This document shows, piece by piece, positions 58,301 to 64,000 of a DNA stretch of 64,000 nucleotides (the first letter of the stretch is position 1; the number at the start of each line of letters is the position of its first letter). The stretch lies in contig CANLEM010000002.1 in the NCBI GenBank assembly GCA_947489685.1, positions 124,001 through 188,000 of the forward strand. Direction: 5' to 3'. The position numbers were made by a program, and so were the translations under genes. Source of the DNA: an uncultured Aquimarina sp. (GTDB lineage: Bacteria > Bacteroidota > Bacteroidia > Flavobacteriales > Flavobacteriaceae). A model generated the notes under the pieces. The model searched no databases. It had not been told where the DNA came from and worked only from the letters and a program-made list of their open reading frames with translations.

Positions 58301-58572
58301 CTCATAGAATTAGTTTTCTTATCCTTTTGAAACCGCTCAACTAATTTCTCTTTATCATCACACCATTGAGATATCTCATGAGTAAAATGTAATTTTCTAC
58401 ATACCTCAGGAGTAAACTCTGGCTCAGTTTCTAATCGCAAAGCAATTTTATCCCAATCTCCTTTACGCTCCTCATAGATTGTCGCAAACTTTTGATGAAT
58501 TCCTTTTGTTTTGTCCAAATCTGCTTTAAAGAAATTAAGTCTTGTAGTTATATTATTCCCCTTGGTTTTCAT
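49312..58572 (-). CDS. Tc toxin A subunit (TcA/TcdA-like)
   Basis: This 3086-aa protein is the pore-forming, receptor-binding subunit of an ABC (Tc) toxin. Landmarks: a VRP1-type segment with NSVYSAAAYFVELLQYL (about residue 350), then the helical shell. The ABC-toxin N-terminal/neuraminidase-like region includes QRCFLGLEEVHSGITP and VFLYPENWIESNLRDD (about 1690-1780). The TcA channel and TcB-binding region includes YWDRIEDRLYKIRHCLNIEG and LFEPPIDPALLVKAAAQG (about 2340-2400), followed by long helices and a final beta domain. It exceeds the roughly 2500-residue TcdA1. No signal peptide is present. The gene lies 95 bp after the fused BC gene and is probably in the same operon. Confidence 0.93.
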   Translation of the reverse strand: MKTKGNNITTRLNFFKADLDKTKGIHQKFATIYEERKGDWDKIALRLETEPEFTPEVCRKLHFTHEISQWCDDKEKLVERFQKDKKTNSMRDVALNFNKEALVKVVKDTNVVIEEKTPEVIANELHTRLFHVQPTATIQRMLGDPKESPIADKTKSGRLAIFLENQPESFNLKITSVYEAFKHENAFKNIDNKEAEEVVKELKTLQRVVVLSPIPEVLPVLIKTNMTSALRISDMPEIQFINTFSKDFGEDGELVAKQLHTNAVNARIRNEHALIALKEIGHGTGVDFIDRSLQKTPVEDIKSVGAMASVSYASEGVVHRVLQEHHLSWDALFGDADFCECGECNSVYSAAAYFVELLQYLRNNNLDPHATGSTAIKPQDDRDISNTPLEKLFERRPDLGCLQLTCKNTNTILPYIDLVNEVMENYIVHHHTKPFNVTDQTSGELLAQPQNTEYEAYCILHKAVYPFTLPYHQPIDVARVYLNHLDTSRTELIDTFRSVRKEKTEPVPDDGDPSTDSSITFTEEEEKELDDLHTTYIDRAVDAECLQLTQEEYVILTKEAFVTKEYWDKQCKKEHTDQEYLDKIGVKPVHEYYGYATEADMLDDTETSKTGLTFVKDQFLPRTGISYLDLVELLKTQCLNPNIPRGEALQIMQNIAFSYRFLQTLVDYGASNPKDKYKVLIEGLNKAQPLVPIYEELLNPDPCSPKVDPCADHKDFEKWVYCYFERIGKIIVLENGVSCIDGEFTYYFSSDIGSLTLGIVKNCQIIVTDPTTGEESIAATIDKQTGLITIIDEDPSVDYSTWTLFKFESSDGEKGKIIEVGNDLYLVSERRNLPFSVGMVDNCNLDTVRLIHLDGTPVTAEEYDHIHRYIRLWKKLGWTIDEVDKALVGLGDHKSDCIDDLLPDAGDCTADCDDLFEDTEDCGQTENNGDCFRAKRIQKIQCEITPNFLHQLIAVKKLLDITGLELIKLLTFWTDISTSGEKSLYKRLFLKHNLKGIDKIFVEDKNGNYLTKQTKITEHMPIIMAAFNIPSDHIKVIMKAEGMEDVLNISNLTMIYRYRLLSKVVGLKIPAFTSILPLFGNPFIDAHSSLIFTDNWTKMEDAGFNYRQLNYVIKDDDDPKRPLAPSSQEILLLAKTLYDGLNVIDATHQDIKEEDELTIEMIRAKAVLLYPQELVEKIIGIIEGMNPFITNAPKSLTFDIAEGKTLKNKLRYNPEKGNIQITGILSQAEKTDYNNLTNDPKWSEALERIEKQQSKLFKEVLFHVFEAEKQKSPERKIEVEAAEVILKSGDILIPFEEINEGEEDPNTAPKKSRAFMNVFLPYLRDQLTHRFVVETLSQSIELEEEETDILISDILTAGNPKEPIYTIFKAIKESAKPVQTDWNGYLIPSTKSEYTFIVKDTDTVPVITLDGNMLSFTQQEDPTNEWWSDPIKLESGKLYTLHVSGKEMNTVFWKTPTSSIENIPSSLLLPDFTTTMTEQAYILLYKASILVSGFDITNFELKHFNEYPSDFGNIDFNAITFDHWLRLEAYIRLRNSLPKTGTDLIEFFRWTHTPDDASKLSENISTLTLWEKENIDILIHEDHFDLNKPEAFQNEINLSKLQKALKVANKIAMDIDLLFEWAKPTSNFKKTRKIADSIQHAIRAKYKQEDWEQVVKPLNDQIRNHQEDALITYLLQQPDLIQWGVTDADGLFEYFLIDVQMDACMETSRIKQALSSVQLFIQRCFLGLEEVHSGITPDILDRERWKWMQRYRVWEANRKVFLYPENWIESNLRDDKTPFFKELESELLQNDINPQNVQEALKSYLYKVDEVANMEVVGLYIDGAKDSGDQWTEGSKLHVFSRTRNAPYFYFYRYLALDQMNWYPWKKMQVDIPSYDVTDADNKITASGCYLIPVVWNKRLLVFFPQIMKKTKPNPAATGSLSSIANSNNGATNLKPIDYLEIKMGMSEYRNGKWTQKQLSKDTLNIENVSLQGFEFTPLFNTGKTTVAIKVFHYSSAIASPNTFEFVNNKISVTSDNYTGSNNITVNNFHHDNLNKISSLQVGITDTEINTYSFEDKNATNYNNGNTFYHAYSHDLIGKLNTGELTNFFNYNLNISDPQEAFGVFDHDQSADTPNIYHELKRPYALYNWELFFHTPMMLANALNESQQYEEAMKWYQHVFNPMAKGANDKRFWQFLPFQEMNTKDILDSIFKNLQPNTKNDAINEWRNDPFKPHLVARSRPVAYMKWTVMKFLDNILDWAEYLQRQDTIETLNQATQLYVLAYHILGKRPQMIPKRGKIKPQTYNSLLHKWDAFSNAMVELEMAVPFSNQTALPIGTEGGVVGFANIFGFSSALYFCIPNNPKLMAYWDRIEDRLYKIRHCLNIEGIFRKLPLFEPPIDPALLVKAAAQGLSIASVLNDLNTPMPNYRFYYLLQKSIELCNELKSLGSAMLSVIEKKDNETLSMLRAKHEGVMQNLLMEIRKQQIEETQKSLDSLFQNRKSPEQRMKYYLKLIGEDANKVPGLDTDFTELVNKIETPIGESGLKLLKDEKEDMDKAKEAHNLQDTIGKVESLASTLHAVPNLGAFTAPIGVGATITFGGSNLGNLTQAIAKWMQTDAAEHSFASTRANKKGGFRRALHDRIQQANAAGLEIKQIDKQILAQQIRIKIANQDIINQQKSIDNAKEVEEFLKNKYSQEELYTWMRGNLKTLYHQVYKLAYELGKKAEKIYRFERGLSNSDFIQSGYWDSGRDGLLAGEQLYVGLKQLEAAFHEKKAHDYEITKHISLRQINPLSLIQLKETGTCEFNLPEILFDMDYPGHYKRRIKSVSLSIPCIVGPYTGLNASLRLLEHKFRNSTIAKNKNDYKEKTEENDDRFMTFNIPVTAIAASSAQNESGMFELNFKDERYLPFEGAGAISKWRLELPDFRQFDYDTISDAIVHVRYTANEGGDRMKKAASDTVIDFNKNNEELGQQEGLFSIIDLKHDLSNQWHRAMQVEEGDTERVLPIKNIIDFLPYYVRLDQNGKPREAKNIKLTDIILTTDSDLQASEIVIKQGDDEINFTDGISVGETKTFAIRDEEIKAEGMSVTIKNVDKEINKALLVVRFILK

Positions 58573-58667
58573 AGTACTATGTTTTGTTATTCTTTTTGTT
58601 TTTTAACTGGATTTATTCATTTACGCCTTGGTTAAAATTTTTCAATTATAGTCTTATAATCGTAGTT

Positions 58668-61600
58668 CTATGGTGCAAAAGGCCTCCATCCAAAAACACT
58701 CATATTTTCAAGGATTTCGATGTCATCTTTACTCGCCCCGAACGCATCTTCAACTATCCCCTGACCAAGTCCAATGGCAGCTGCATCAGTAATATCTACA
58801 TCCTGAAGAATTTCTATATCGTCATGGGACACTCCGATTACATCATGAACAAGAGTTTCTCCAATAGCAATATTTACAGAATCAGGAATAACATCCTCTG
58901 CTAATGCCATTCCTCCTTGATAACCAGTAATGGCAGCTCCTCCTACACCAACAACAAATGGGCCTACGTATGGTATTCTCGATACAACAGCGGCGGCGGC
59001 AAATCCCTTAGCTGTATCTTCAGCAATTTCACCTCTTTGTTCATTAGTTTCTGCTTTGTAAAGCTCACGCCCTACTAACAGCAGTCCAATAATTGCAAGT
59101 GCACCCATTGCTTTAGAACTCTTACCTGGTGGTGCTTTTGTTTTAGGAGCACTTGTTTTCGGGGCCGGAGGTTTTGGTTTTGGTACTGTAGGTTTCGTAG
59201 CTGCGGTCGGTTTTGGCATCGTTGGTTTAGTTTGTATTGGCTCAATTGAGTTAGCCGGTTTGGGTACTGGTGACGGCGAACTTGAAGAAGCTCTTGGTTG
59301 ACTTGATGCTGTATTAGAGTTTGCGTTGGTAGAAGGAACTCTTTCTGTTGGTAAAGGTTTAGGTCTTTCCGGACTAGGTCTGCCTTGTTCAATTTGATAT
59401 TTATTTAAATTATCTTGAGGTGTTTCAGGTCTTCCTGGGCCACCAGTATTTCCATGTGAATGATGTGGTTTCCCGATAGGGTGACCGACTTGGGTAGTGG
59501 GCCCGCTCATAGTACCTTTTCTTCCACTTGTTCTACTGGAATCGGGTAACCTCCATTTTCCTGGAGAATTACTTTTAGTTCTATTTCGTTCTTGTCTATA
59601 CCATCCTTTCTCTCTTTTTGGAGTTTTCCATGCTTCTTCCCCTGCTCTTGCTCCAGGCACATTTCTTATCGATCCAATATCGGTTCGTCTTCTTATGAAA
59701 TCATCTCTGTATTTTTTCCTACTATTTCCCGAATCATCTATCGAATTAATTGGATCTCCATCAACATATATGAATACATTTAGGCCATCTTCAATACCAA
59801 TTGGATCACTACTTAACCATCTACCTAACCATGGTAAATAATACCTGGCAGAATGATATTCAAGCCCAGTTTCTTTATCCCGTTCCATACCGGTATACCG
59901 ATAGCGTTTGGCGGCCGCTTTGATTGCCGCATTTTTGGCTTGATATGCTGTGGTTCCATAAGGATGATACTCTTCGTAGCTAATTACTACTGCATTCTCA
60001 TCGACTTCAAGGCTAGAAGAACCTAAATGATTATTGAACTGATAGCGAATTGTTTTTTTTGGTGTAGTTTTTCCGATTGGAATCCCTAAAATGAATTGAG
60101 GTTCGGTTTCGGTGTCTATCATAGCGATTCGCCATTGATCATCCATGACATGTACCGTTTCCCGTTCCAATCCCTTTTCGTTTCGATATACTTCATAATT
60201 GCCAACATATATTCGTTCATCTTTTTGTGAAGGAATATTCCCATTATCCGCCTCGTTTTCAGTAATCTTTCGTACCCGTTGTCCATTTCGATCGTACACA
60301 TAATAGGTAATCTCTGGAGTTCCGCCATCAGTACGGTTTTGCCTAGAAGTAGCTTTCAATTCTTCTTTAAAATTCCATTGCATTAATGGTAAATGGGGCA
60401 TTGCATTAATAAATCCTAGTTGTGGATGATGTTTGTATGTATACGTATAGTTTCCTATCTCTGTGCTTTTTATCCTATTGTTTTTAGTTTCATAAACATA
60501 GTCTCTGGTCCAGGAATGTGTTCCTGCTATGTTCTTCATTTGCAACATATTACCTACAGAGTCATACTGATATCGTTGCAAGTATTGATGCATAGCCATG
60601 GGATCTCCATTAGCATGAGTATGTTTAGCATTCTCGTCGCTCCAGTTATCTCCAGCTCCAAAATCAGGAGTATTTGTGTTCTGTTCTCTTCCTCCTGCCC
60701 CAATTAAGCGATATAAAGCATCATAGGCATATTCATTTCTTCCGGTAATTTTTTGATTATTAAAAAATACGGTAGGTATCGCCTGATCTTTTGTTTCAGT
60801 TATATTTCCGGTAGGATCATAGGTATATTGTAAATCTTGTAATATTTCATCGTTCAATTTGATTGTTCTTAATTGTTTTAACCTGAAGGTCTCCGGATCA
60901 TATTTATACTTGGTTTTCACATTGTTTCCGTAGATAATTTCGGTACGCTGTCCTTTGGCATCATAATCTATATTTTGCACATAATTTGTAGTGGTGTTTC
61001 CTTTTTTGACCTCTACTTTTTCTAGGAAACCTGCGGCATTAAAACTGGGTATATGTTTACTCTTATCCGCTAGTATTTGTGTGATTGGTCGATTTAATGC
61101 GTCATATTGTGTAGTTGAAGTAAAGCTATATTTGGGCCCTTCTAATAGATCATCGGGATTAACAACATTCCAATTTGGGGTAGTTTTGTATTCTTTTGCA
61201 AATATTCGAGTTGCAGAAAGTACATTTCCTTTAAAATCATATTGATCGGTTACTATTTTGCCTGCAGTATCATATACTGCAATTGCTTTACCGCGCAAGT
61301 TATTTTGTTTATCATTGGGTTGCCCCTCCCCATATTCTATTTTTTCATATAATATATGAATGGGAACAGTTTCTTCTCCTCCTTTTACCCATTCTTCTAT
61401 GGGTCGATGTATGATATCGTATACAAACGAGAATTCATATTTACGCTCGTCCCAAGTTTTTAAAGGGTTTTCTAATACATTCATAAACATCCACCGTTTA
61501 CCGGCATCCATACTGGTTTGCGCTACGCGATGGCCTAAAAGGTTATATTGATACTGCATTACTGTATTGCCTCTAGCATCAATCACCGCTAGGGCATTAC

Positions 61601-64000
61601 CCTCGATATCAATAAGTGCGTAGGTGTATAATAATTCTTCAATAGTTTGCTCATTTGCATCTTTAAATCGGTTATGATCAATGGCAACAGCTGGTCGACC
61701 TAAGGTGTCTAACACGATGCAAGAAGGGGTATTATCATGTATTTCTGTTTTGAGTGCAGCTTTCTTTTCAGGATTATTATCGGCAAGAGCCATCCTCTCA
61801 CTATACCACGAACTATCTTTTACCGTATCATTGGTATCATACGAATATTGTTTCCAGGCGTTATATTCTATTTTTGTATATGTTCCATTAGGTAATTCGG
61901 TTTTAACAGCACGCCCTGCGGCATCATAATATAAAACTGGAGTAACTCCGGTTTCTACTAATCCTGAAGCATCTTCATATATCGGGGATACCGAAAAATA
62001 GGGTTCATATTGTTTTATTGGATTTCCTTTATTATTTAAAACCGTGCGCCCATTACCCACCCATCGTAGTTGATTGGCAGTATCTACTTCTTCTATTTGC
62101 CAAGTATTATCAGGTAGGAGTATTGCTTTTTTGGCGATACCCGATTCTGCCTGTACCTTGGCCATTGCTACATTACCCAGACCATCACTATACTCAAAAC
62201 TGATTTGCAAAGGGCTATCCTGATTTTGGGATGCGTGTTGCTCTCGATTAATACTAGCCACTACCGTTGGTATTTGATCAAACTTATAAATCAATCGACT
62301 ACTTGCCGATTGTAATAAATCTTTTGCCAGACTCTGTAATTGAGTATAGTTACATATTTCATGTACTTGTGCTGTGGCAAAAAAATTATCAATAAGAGAT
62401 TGTTCATTACCATTGGTGATTTGGGTCAAACCAATTAAATTATCTCCCTCTTCACCTATATTATCATTATTAGCATCTTTACCTTCGATCGCCATTGCTT
62501 TTACAGACCCTAACTCATCTAGAATCACAGATGAGATATTATCATTTATATCCAGCATTTTTGTTGGAGAAAATGTGCGGTAATCGAATTCTAATACTCT
62601 TGTTTCATTACCTATTGCATCTACAGTACGGTTCACGAATAACAAAAGTGGATCATAAAACACTTCGGATTTGGTATCGAAAGGATCAGTGTAAGATACA
62701 GGACTGAAAAAACGATTTTTGATATCCTCTATGGTTTCTCCAGCATTTGCAAATTGAGTAGTTCCTGAACGTATCCACCAATGGGTATCTTGTTGATGAT
62801 ATTTTGCCTGTAGCATGTCTTGATCAGTCAATTCAAAATCTAATGAATGATCACTGGGCGTATATATATCTTGTAAAAGATTAGGAGTAAATGCTAATTG
62901 ATAGTTCTCATATTGAATACCCCAAAGACCTAATTGCCCGTCTGGAAGAGGATTTTGAAGGTTGTTATCATAAAATTTAGTTTTGATGTGCTCGATTAAC
63001 CTTTTTTGTTCCTTTCCCGAATCGGATTTTTGATGATATTCAATCTCTTCTAGTGTGTTAAATGCTTTTCTAAATTCTTCAATAGAGAAAATAGCATTTA
63101 TAGGTTGCAATCCTGTGAGTTCGTAGGTTCTGGTTTGCCAACCCTGTCTTAAAATATGATGTTCATTTGTAATGATATCATTAGTAAAATCATTTTTGCT
63201 AAAGGTGATCCAATTTTTTTGTTGTGCTTTACGTGCATGCTGTTTTGCTTTGCGGGCTGCCACGGTATCACTTGGGGAGTCACTCAATATTTCTTCTGTT
63301 TGTATACGAGGGTATACCACCGCTACCGACTCTAGAACATTACCATATTCGTCAATTTCGATATTTAAGGAGTGAGCAATTCTAGGGTCTTCTGGGTTAC
63401 GTTCATAAGCATACGTTATAGCTTCACTCTCTTTTACGATAAATACAGCATGTTTATTTTGATATTTTGGTTGTATTAATTGGATTTCGCAATTATGGGT
63501 AGCTACACTAAACGGAGTGGCCTGCATTTTTAACTGTTCAAAATCATTTTCATCCGTAGCATCCAAAGAAAACACCTCGGTACGAAGCACCATACCTTTA
63601 CAAGCTCGCAGGGCTTCTCTATATTCCTGGACATCTAATGTATCTAAATTAAAATCTATTAGATGCTTTGCAGCAGTTATAACAGCATCAGATAGTTCGT
63701 ATTCTATAGGATCGGCCTCATACCCTTTTTTCTTAAACTCTTCGTACCAATACTCTTTTTTAAATTGAGTAATTATTTTTTTTGCATCCAAAAAAGCGCC
63801 TGTATGATACCAGGTTTTAGTTAGTACCGGCGGTTGGTGATCTTCTTTGGTTACCACATTACTCGCCCCTGTTTTTTCAAAAACTTCAAAAACCTCGCTA
63901 TCTCTTTGTTCTACTCTTCCAAACCCTCTAAATTCTCTTTCGGCATGATCATAATATCCATGATGATACGAATATTCTGTAGCGAATCTTACTTTGGTTA
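58668..64000 (-). CDS. Fused TcB-TcC (Rhs) toxin subunit, partial at right edge
   Basis: The frame is open to the last base of the window, so the 5' end is missing; the GTG at 63857 is not the real start, because the codons before it continue a TcB sequence (YHHGYYDHAEREFRGFGRVE). The visible part has the end of the TcB shell, many YD/Rhs repeats, and the Rhs-associated core with GLEYHSARYYLPWLGRWLSS and DPIG...DGDPINSIDDSGN (about 59724-59910), which holds Asp residues expected for self-cleavage. After it lies a 351-residue variable C-terminus (58671-59723), the presumed toxin. In ABC toxins, BC forms a cocoon that encapsulates this tail and docks on TcA. Confidence 0.92.
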   Translation of the reverse strand, partial: TKVRFATEYSYHHGYYDHAEREFRGFGRVEQRDSEVFEVFEKTGASNVVTKEDHQPPVLTKTWYHTGAFLDAKKIITQFKKEYWYEEFKKKGYEADPIEYELSDAVITAAKHLIDFNLDTLDVQEYREALRACKGMVLRTEVFSLDATDENDFEQLKMQATPFSVATHNCEIQLIQPKYQNKHAVFIVKESEAITYAYERNPEDPRIAHSLNIEIDEYGNVLESVAVVYPRIQTEEILSDSPSDTVAARKAKQHARKAQQKNWITFSKNDFTNDIITNEHHILRQGWQTRTYELTGLQPINAIFSIEEFRKAFNTLEEIEYHQKSDSGKEQKRLIEHIKTKFYDNNLQNPLPDGQLGLWGIQYENYQLAFTPNLLQDIYTPSDHSLDFELTDQDMLQAKYHQQDTHWWIRSGTTQFANAGETIEDIKNRFFSPVSYTDPFDTKSEVFYDPLLLFVNRTVDAIGNETRVLEFDYRTFSPTKMLDINDNISSVILDELGSVKAMAIEGKDANNDNIGEEGDNLIGLTQITNGNEQSLIDNFFATAQVHEICNYTQLQSLAKDLLQSASSRLIYKFDQIPTVVASINREQHASQNQDSPLQISFEYSDGLGNVAMAKVQAESGIAKKAILLPDNTWQIEEVDTANQLRWVGNGRTVLNNKGNPIKQYEPYFSVSPIYEDASGLVETGVTPVLYYDAAGRAVKTELPNGTYTKIEYNAWKQYSYDTNDTVKDSSWYSERMALADNNPEKKAALKTEIHDNTPSCIVLDTLGRPAVAIDHNRFKDANEQTIEELLYTYALIDIEGNALAVIDARGNTVMQYQYNLLGHRVAQTSMDAGKRWMFMNVLENPLKTWDERKYEFSFVYDIIHRPIEEWVKGGEETVPIHILYEKIEYGEGQPNDKQNNLRGKAIAVYDTAGKIVTDQYDFKGNVLSATRIFAKEYKTTPNWNVVNPDDLLEGPKYSFTSTTQYDALNRPITQILADKSKHIPSFNAAGFLEKVEVKKGNTTTNYVQNIDYDAKGQRTEIIYGNNVKTKYKYDPETFRLKQLRTIKLNDEILQDLQYTYDPTGNITETKDQAIPTVFFNNQKITGRNEYAYDALYRLIGAGGREQNTNTPDFGAGDNWSDENAKHTHANGDPMAMHQYLQRYQYDSVGNMLQMKNIAGTHSWTRDYVYETKNNRIKSTEIGNYTYTYKHHPQLGFINAMPHLPLMQWNFKEELKATSRQNRTDGGTPEITYYVYDRNGQRVRKITENEADNGNIPSQKDERIYVGNYEVYRNEKGLERETVHVMDDQWRIAMIDTETEPQFILGIPIGKTTPKKTIRYQFNNHLGSSSLEVDENAVVISYEEYHPYGTTAYQAKNAAIKAAAKRYRYTGMERDKETGLEYHSARYYLPWLGRWLSSDPIGIEDGLNVFIYVDGDPINSIDDSGNSRKKYRDDFIRRRTDIGSIRNVPGARAGEEAWKTPKREKGWYRQERNRTKSNSPGKWRLPDSSRTSGRKGTMSGPTTQVGHPIGKPHHSHGNTGGPGRPETPQDNLNKYQIEQGRPSPERPKPLPTERVPSTNANSNTASSQPRASSSSPSPVPKPANSIEPIQTKPTMPKPTAATKPTVPKPKPPAPKTSAPKTKAPPGKSSKAMGALAIIGLLLVGRELYKAETNEQRGEIAEDTAKGFAAAAVVSRIPYVGPFVVGVGGAAITGYQGGMALAEDVIPDSVNIAIGETLVHDVIGVSHDDIEILQDVDITDAAAIGLGQGIVEDAFGASKDDIEILENMSVFGWRPFAP
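58671..59723 (-). other. Hypervariable C-terminal toxin region of TcC
   Basis: These codons encode about 351 residues after the Rhs core. First comes a basic, Gly/His-rich part (GWYRQERNRTKSN, QVGHPIGKPHHSHGN), then a long Pro/Ser/Lys-rich linker (about 59150-59390). A hydrophobic end follows with MGALAIIGLLLVGREL and SRIPYVGPFVVGVGGAAITG, then two similar acidic units (GVSHDDIEILQDV and GASKDDIEILENM). No known ADP-ribosyltransferase, nuclease or deamidase motif was recognised. The glycine-rich hydrophobic segment could insert into membranes. Confidence 0.6.

Noticed and set aside
63855-63857. GTG at 63857 as the start of the Rhs/TcC protein
   Set aside because: The frame remains open to position 64000 and encodes typical TcB sequence (GYYDHAEREFRGFGRVE), so the gene continues past the right edge.

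Overview
The window is AT-rich DNA from a member of the Bacteroidota, most likely a marine Flavobacteriia (family Flavobacteriaceae; an Aquimarina-like genus is a guess). The grounds are signal peptides ending in 'AQ', a propeller/Y_Y_Y/His-kinase sensor paired with a LytTR regulator, membrane-anchored TPR-AraC regulators, GG-type class I lanthipeptide-like leaders, and a TTG/TAnnTTTG-type promoter. I see no rRNA, tRNA, CRISPR array, transposase or phage capsid gene.

Region 1 (1-17407, minus strand) is most of an extracellular contractile injection system (eCIS, Afp/PVC/MAC-like) operon. In transcription order it encodes a tail terminator (Afp16/DUF4255), an unrecognised 334-aa protein, one large sheath protein, two tube proteins, a 53-aa DUF5908 protein, a LysM adaptor, a VgrG-like spike, a PAAR tip, a gp25-like baseplate protein, two large baseplate proteins (Afp11- and Afp12-like), and a DUF4157 (eCIS core domain) protein that runs off the left edge. 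The AAA+ ATPase, tape measure and fibre are not in the window and may lie to the left.

Region 2 (17408-26807) is regulatory. It holds a secreted orphan protein preceded by a 21-bp-period direct repeat that resembles a LytTR operator, a sensor kinase/LytTR regulator pair, three tandem RiPP-precursor-like peptides with no modifying enzyme in view, a membrane TPR-AraC regulator and an orphan AraC-type protein. One 19-bp palindromic element lies upstream of both the peptide cluster and the orphan AraC gene, in the same orientation relative to each.

Region 3 (26808-41275, plus strand) is a tightly packed nine-gene run of secreted proteins. Four are clear full-length paralogs of a family I cannot name, and two more are probably divergent members, one of them fused to two ricin-type lectin domains. 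The last two genes share an N-terminal module but have unrelated C-termini, one with a His/Cys pair suggestive of a caspase-like peptidase. This operon is the best candidate in the window for an undescribed system.

Region 4 (41407-49158) encodes an ECF-type sigma factor and its membrane partner, then on the minus strand a periplasm-facing TPR-CHAT protease-like protein, a subtilisin-like lipoprotein, an OmpA-domain protein and a small lipoprotein.

Region 5 (49312-64000, minus strand) is a Tc (ABC) toxin locus: a fused TcB-TcC Rhs protein whose 5' end lies beyond the right edge, followed by a 3086-aa TcA subunit. Two different protein-delivery nanomachines (eCIS and Tc) thus flank a block of uncharacterised secreted proteins and regulators.
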